This document shows, in pieces, positions 6,629-6,701 of a stretch of 6,701 bases of DNA. The position numbers were made by a program, and so were the translations under genes. Positions within the stretch are counted from its first letter, which is position 1, and each line of letters begins with the position of its first letter. Where the stretch lies: contig CAYTFK010000367.1 of the NCBI GenBank assembly GCA_964436865.1, positions 1 through 6,701 on the forward strand, read 5' to 3'. The stretch is from JAXGPP01 sp964436865 (GTDB lineage Bacteria > Planctomycetota > Planctomycetia > Pirellulales > Thermoguttaceae). Below the pieces are notes generated by a model that ran no database searches, was not told the origin of the DNA, and saw only the letters and a list, made by a program, of their open reading frames with translations.

Positions 6629-6701
6629 AGATCGGAAGAGCACACTTCTGAACTCCAGTCACCGCTCATTATCGCGTATTCCGTCTTCTGCTTGAAAAGT
6701 G
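6629..6701 (+). other. Illumina TruSeq-type adapter with index CGCTCATT (assembly artefact)
   Basis: Bases 6629-6662 match the TruSeq adapter (AGATCGGAAGAGCACAC onward) with one mismatch, T at 6646. They are followed by the 8-base index CGCTCATT (6663-6670), then the flow-cell sequence ending TCTTCTGCTTG (6671-6694, mismatches at 6674 and 6680), then AAAAGTG. The M50 frame reads into it as RSEEHTSELQS, a well-known adapter-derived peptide. This is not genomic. Confidence 0.98.

Noticed and set aside
5624..6643. Antisense open frame of 339 codons opposite the M50 gene
   Set aside because: It begins inside the 3' adapter (MLFRS is an adapter-derived start) and mirrors the M50 frame; it ends exactly at the complement of the sense TTA codon.
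5776..6651. Plus-strand open frame of 291 codons inside the M50 gene
   Set aside because: Out of frame with the HEFGH-containing protein, Arg/Pro-rich, and ends in adapter sequence (IGRAHF).
1..6701. Terminal inverted repeats suggesting a transposon or linear element
   Set aside because: The repeated sequence is identifiable as sequencing adapter plus index.

Overview
The window is a GC-rich assembled contig carrying four same-strand genes. The gene content most resembles Planctomycetota (Pirellula-type relatives). The pointers are a membrane-anchored VWA/glutamine-amidotransferase-like protein, a GAF-HlyD fusion, a second HlyD-type adaptor, and a PqqD-like/M50 metalloprotease of the 'putative peptide zinc metalloprotease' (YydH-like) type. 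The taxonomic call is inferred from family resemblance and was not tested by a search.

Both ends are artefacts. Bases 1-45 and 6629-6701 are Illumina TruSeq-type adapter with the same 8-base index in opposite orientation, so genuine sequence runs only from 46 to 6628. Both terminal genes are therefore truncated by the contig edge and not by biology, and each reads in frame into adapter.

Layout: (1) 46-1936, 5'-truncated gene for a VWA-remnant/GATase-like membrane protein. (2) 1937-2316, a 380-base gene-poor spacer with tandem short direct repeats and a hairpin, the probable control region for what follows. (3) 2317-4374, a protein with two GAF-like domains, one membrane helix and a HlyD-type adaptor. 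(4) 4479-5552, a second HlyD-type adaptor with an N-terminal signal sequence and a Pro/Ala-rich linker, preceded by an intercistronic hairpin and a good Shine-Dalgarno sequence. (5) 5615-6628, a 3'-truncated polytopic M50 protease with HEFGH and a distal Asp-Gly motif, preceded by a PqqD-like domain.

Genes 3 to 5 look like one operon. They would form an envelope-spanning machine: a cytoplasmic sensing module coupled through the membrane to a periplasmic adaptor, a second exported adaptor, and an intramembrane protease carrying a peptide-recognition-like domain. The most interesting hypothesis is a peptide processing/export or signalling system. No substrate peptide, ABC transporter or outer-membrane channel is visible in this window. 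The VWA/GATase-like gene is probably a separate transcription unit.
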